Origin: CAYXLI01 sp964464925
GTDB taxonomy: Bacteria; Acidobacteriota; Terriglobia; Bryobacterales; Bryobacteraceae
Length of the DNA: 6,248 nt
Direction: 5' to 3'
Assembly: GCA_964464925.1 (NCBI GenBank)
Contig: CAYXLI010000071.1
Coordinates: forward strand, 1-6,248
The notes under the pieces were generated by a model. It saw only the letters and a list, made by a program, of their open reading frames with translations, ran no database searches and was not told the origin of the DNA. Positions 5,202 to 6,248 of this stretch are shown one piece after another. Numbering within the stretch: the first letter of the stretch is position 1; each line of letters begins with the position of its first letter. A program made the translations under genes and the position numbers.

Positions 5202-6248
5202 TTACTGCACGGTCACCTTGTGCGCGCGTAGAGTGGTGCCGAGTGCCTGCTCCAGCCGCGAAATGCTCTTATTTAATTCGAGCTTTGCTCCTACCACGCG
5301 CCTTCTGGAATCACTCGCCTCGTTCTGACGCGTCAGCACCAGGAAGTTCGTCGATTCGCCGGTTTGGAACAGGCGCGTCTCACTCGCGAGCTTTTCCCGA
5401 GCGGCCTTCTCACTCGCCTCGGCTGCCGCGATGCGCTGGCGGGCAGTTTCAATGCCTTGAATAGCGTTCCGAACCTGCGCCTCGATCAGTTGCTCTGCCC
5501 GAGCCTGTTCCAATTTGATCCGTTTCTCGGTGATCGCGCTCTGCGCATAATTCGCTTCCGCCGTCCGGTTCCGGAAAGTCAGGTCCATCTGAACTCCTGC
5601 CTGGAAGGATTGATATCTGCCACCGAACAGATTAGACAGAGACGTGCCGTAACCGCCGATGAGAAAGTCCGGCGTCGCGCCCAAACTAGCTAGTGGTAAG
5701 GGAGCGATTCCGGACTTGCCTGCCAATTCGTTCACCTTTGCATACAGCGCCGTGTTTGCGGCGGTGAACGGATTGTCTCCCGGCCGCAACGTCCCGCCTA
5801 GCCCGTTTAGCGAGTACTGCCCCACCAGGTTCACTGCGGGTTTTCGCAGATCGTTGTTTAACTGCTTCTCTACCTGGTTCGCCTGCATCCTCAGATCGAT
5901 GCCCTTCAACTCCGGCCGGTTCTTGATCGCCTCTGTCACAGCTGCCCTCAGATCGTCCGTTGCCGGGGTCTCCCGAGTCTGCGAATCGGTGGGGAGAATT
6001 TCATCTCCCCACAAAGAGGACTGGCGCTCCGGAGCGATCAAGGTCTTCAACGCATTCTCGGTTTCCGTCACAACGCCGATTGCCGTGTAAAGTGAATCCA
6101 TTCGCCGCTGCAATTCCGCTTCGGCAGCGGCCAATTCCACAGGCGCCAACGTGCCGCTGCGGATCTGCCGCTCATTCAGGGCAAGCTGTTCTTGCGCCAG
6201 GCGCACGCTCTCCTGTTTCACGCCGACATCCTGCCGCGCTGCCACCAG
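5202..6248 (-). CDS. TolC-family outer-membrane efflux protein, 5' end outside window
   Basis: The 348 visible C-terminal residues belong to an outer membrane efflux protein (OEP/TolC family). These are trimeric channels that join RND or ABC pumps to the cell surface. The first 70 residues are the end of the first OEP repeat: the long amphipathic helices with QIRSGTLAPVELAAAEAEL. The second repeat begins near LRAAVTEAIKNRPELKGIDL (about 100-119) and has a beta-strand segment about 138-147. A long loop follows, then a strand with FQAGVQMDLTFRNRTAEANY (about 215-234). The paired coiled-coil helices (about 235-337) include VRNAIQGIETARQRI, the turn FQTGESTNFLVL, and the family-typical end LEQALGTT. 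The GTG at 6243-6245 is not the real start, since the frame is open to the window edge and the signal peptide and first helices are missing. The partner pump genes are probably upstream, outside the window. A 27-codon membrane peptide gene and a terminator follow on the same strand. Confidence 0.92.
   Translation of the reverse strand: MVAARQDVGVKQESVRLAQEQLALNERQIRSGTLAPVELAAAEAELQRRMDSLYTAIGVVTETENALKTLIAPERQSSLWGDEILPTDSQTRETPATDDLRAAVTEAIKNRPELKGIDLRMQANQVEKQLNNDLRKPAVNLVGQYSLNGLGGTLRPGDNPFTAANTALYAKVNELAGKSGIAPLPLASLGATPDFLIGGYGTSLSNLFGGRYQSFQAGVQMDLTFRNRTAEANYAQSAITEKRIKLEQARAEQLIEAQVRNAIQGIETARQRIAAAEASEKAAREKLASETRLFQTGESTNFLVLTRQNEASDSRRRVVGAKLELNKSISRLEQALGTTLRAHKVTVQ

Noticed and set aside
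5032..5328. 98-codon plus-strand ORF
   Set aside because: It is the antisense of the 27-codon peptide gene and the tolC end. The opposite strand has the Shine-Dalgarno sequence, the terminator and the conserved protein.

Overview
The window reads as ordinary chromosomal DNA from a moderately GC-rich free-living bacterium, probably an acidobacterium (Solibacter/Bryobacter-like). That lineage guess is inference from the character of the proteins (an acidobacterial-looking TolC family protein, a GT-C sugar transferase with WFDE and EARPY motifs, a secreted M20 peptidase). There is no rRNA or other marker to prove it. Two runs of exactly 100 N (1701-1800 and 3012-3111) are assembly gaps of unknown true length, and both fall inside or beside genes.

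Layout, left to right. Positions 1-1499 (minus) hold nearly all of a polytopic membrane glycosyltransferase whose stop lies beyond the left edge. Positions 1500-1700 hold no convincing gene and run into the first gap. Positions 1801-2407 (minus) are the N-terminal half of an exported M20 zinc peptidase cut by that gap. It is divergent, across about 59 bp containing a 12-bp perfect palindrome, from a GguC/AraD1-type protein of the fumarylacetoacetate hydrolase (FAH) superfamily (2467-3324, plus) that has the second gap in its middle. That gene converges tail to tail, with 4 bp between stops, on the replicative helicase gene dnaB (3329-4702, minus).

Upstream of dnaB lies about 310 bp of non-coding DNA with several DnaA-box-like sequences, two GTTAAC-centred palindromes or near-palindromes and a clear intrinsic terminator. 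The terminator closes a minus-strand unit made of the 3' part of a TolC-type outer-membrane efflux gene (5202-6248, cut by the right edge) and a tiny, previously easy-to-miss 27-codon membrane peptide gene (5016-5099) with an excellent Shine-Dalgarno sequence.

The genes do not form one pathway. The only plausible units are tolC plus the small peptide (same strand, shared terminator), the divergent peptidase/FAH pair, and dnaB with its own control region. The observations most worth a second look are the phased DnaA-box-like cluster in front of dnaB and the small membrane peptide. I see no CRISPR array, transposon, tRNA, or defence or secondary-metabolite system.
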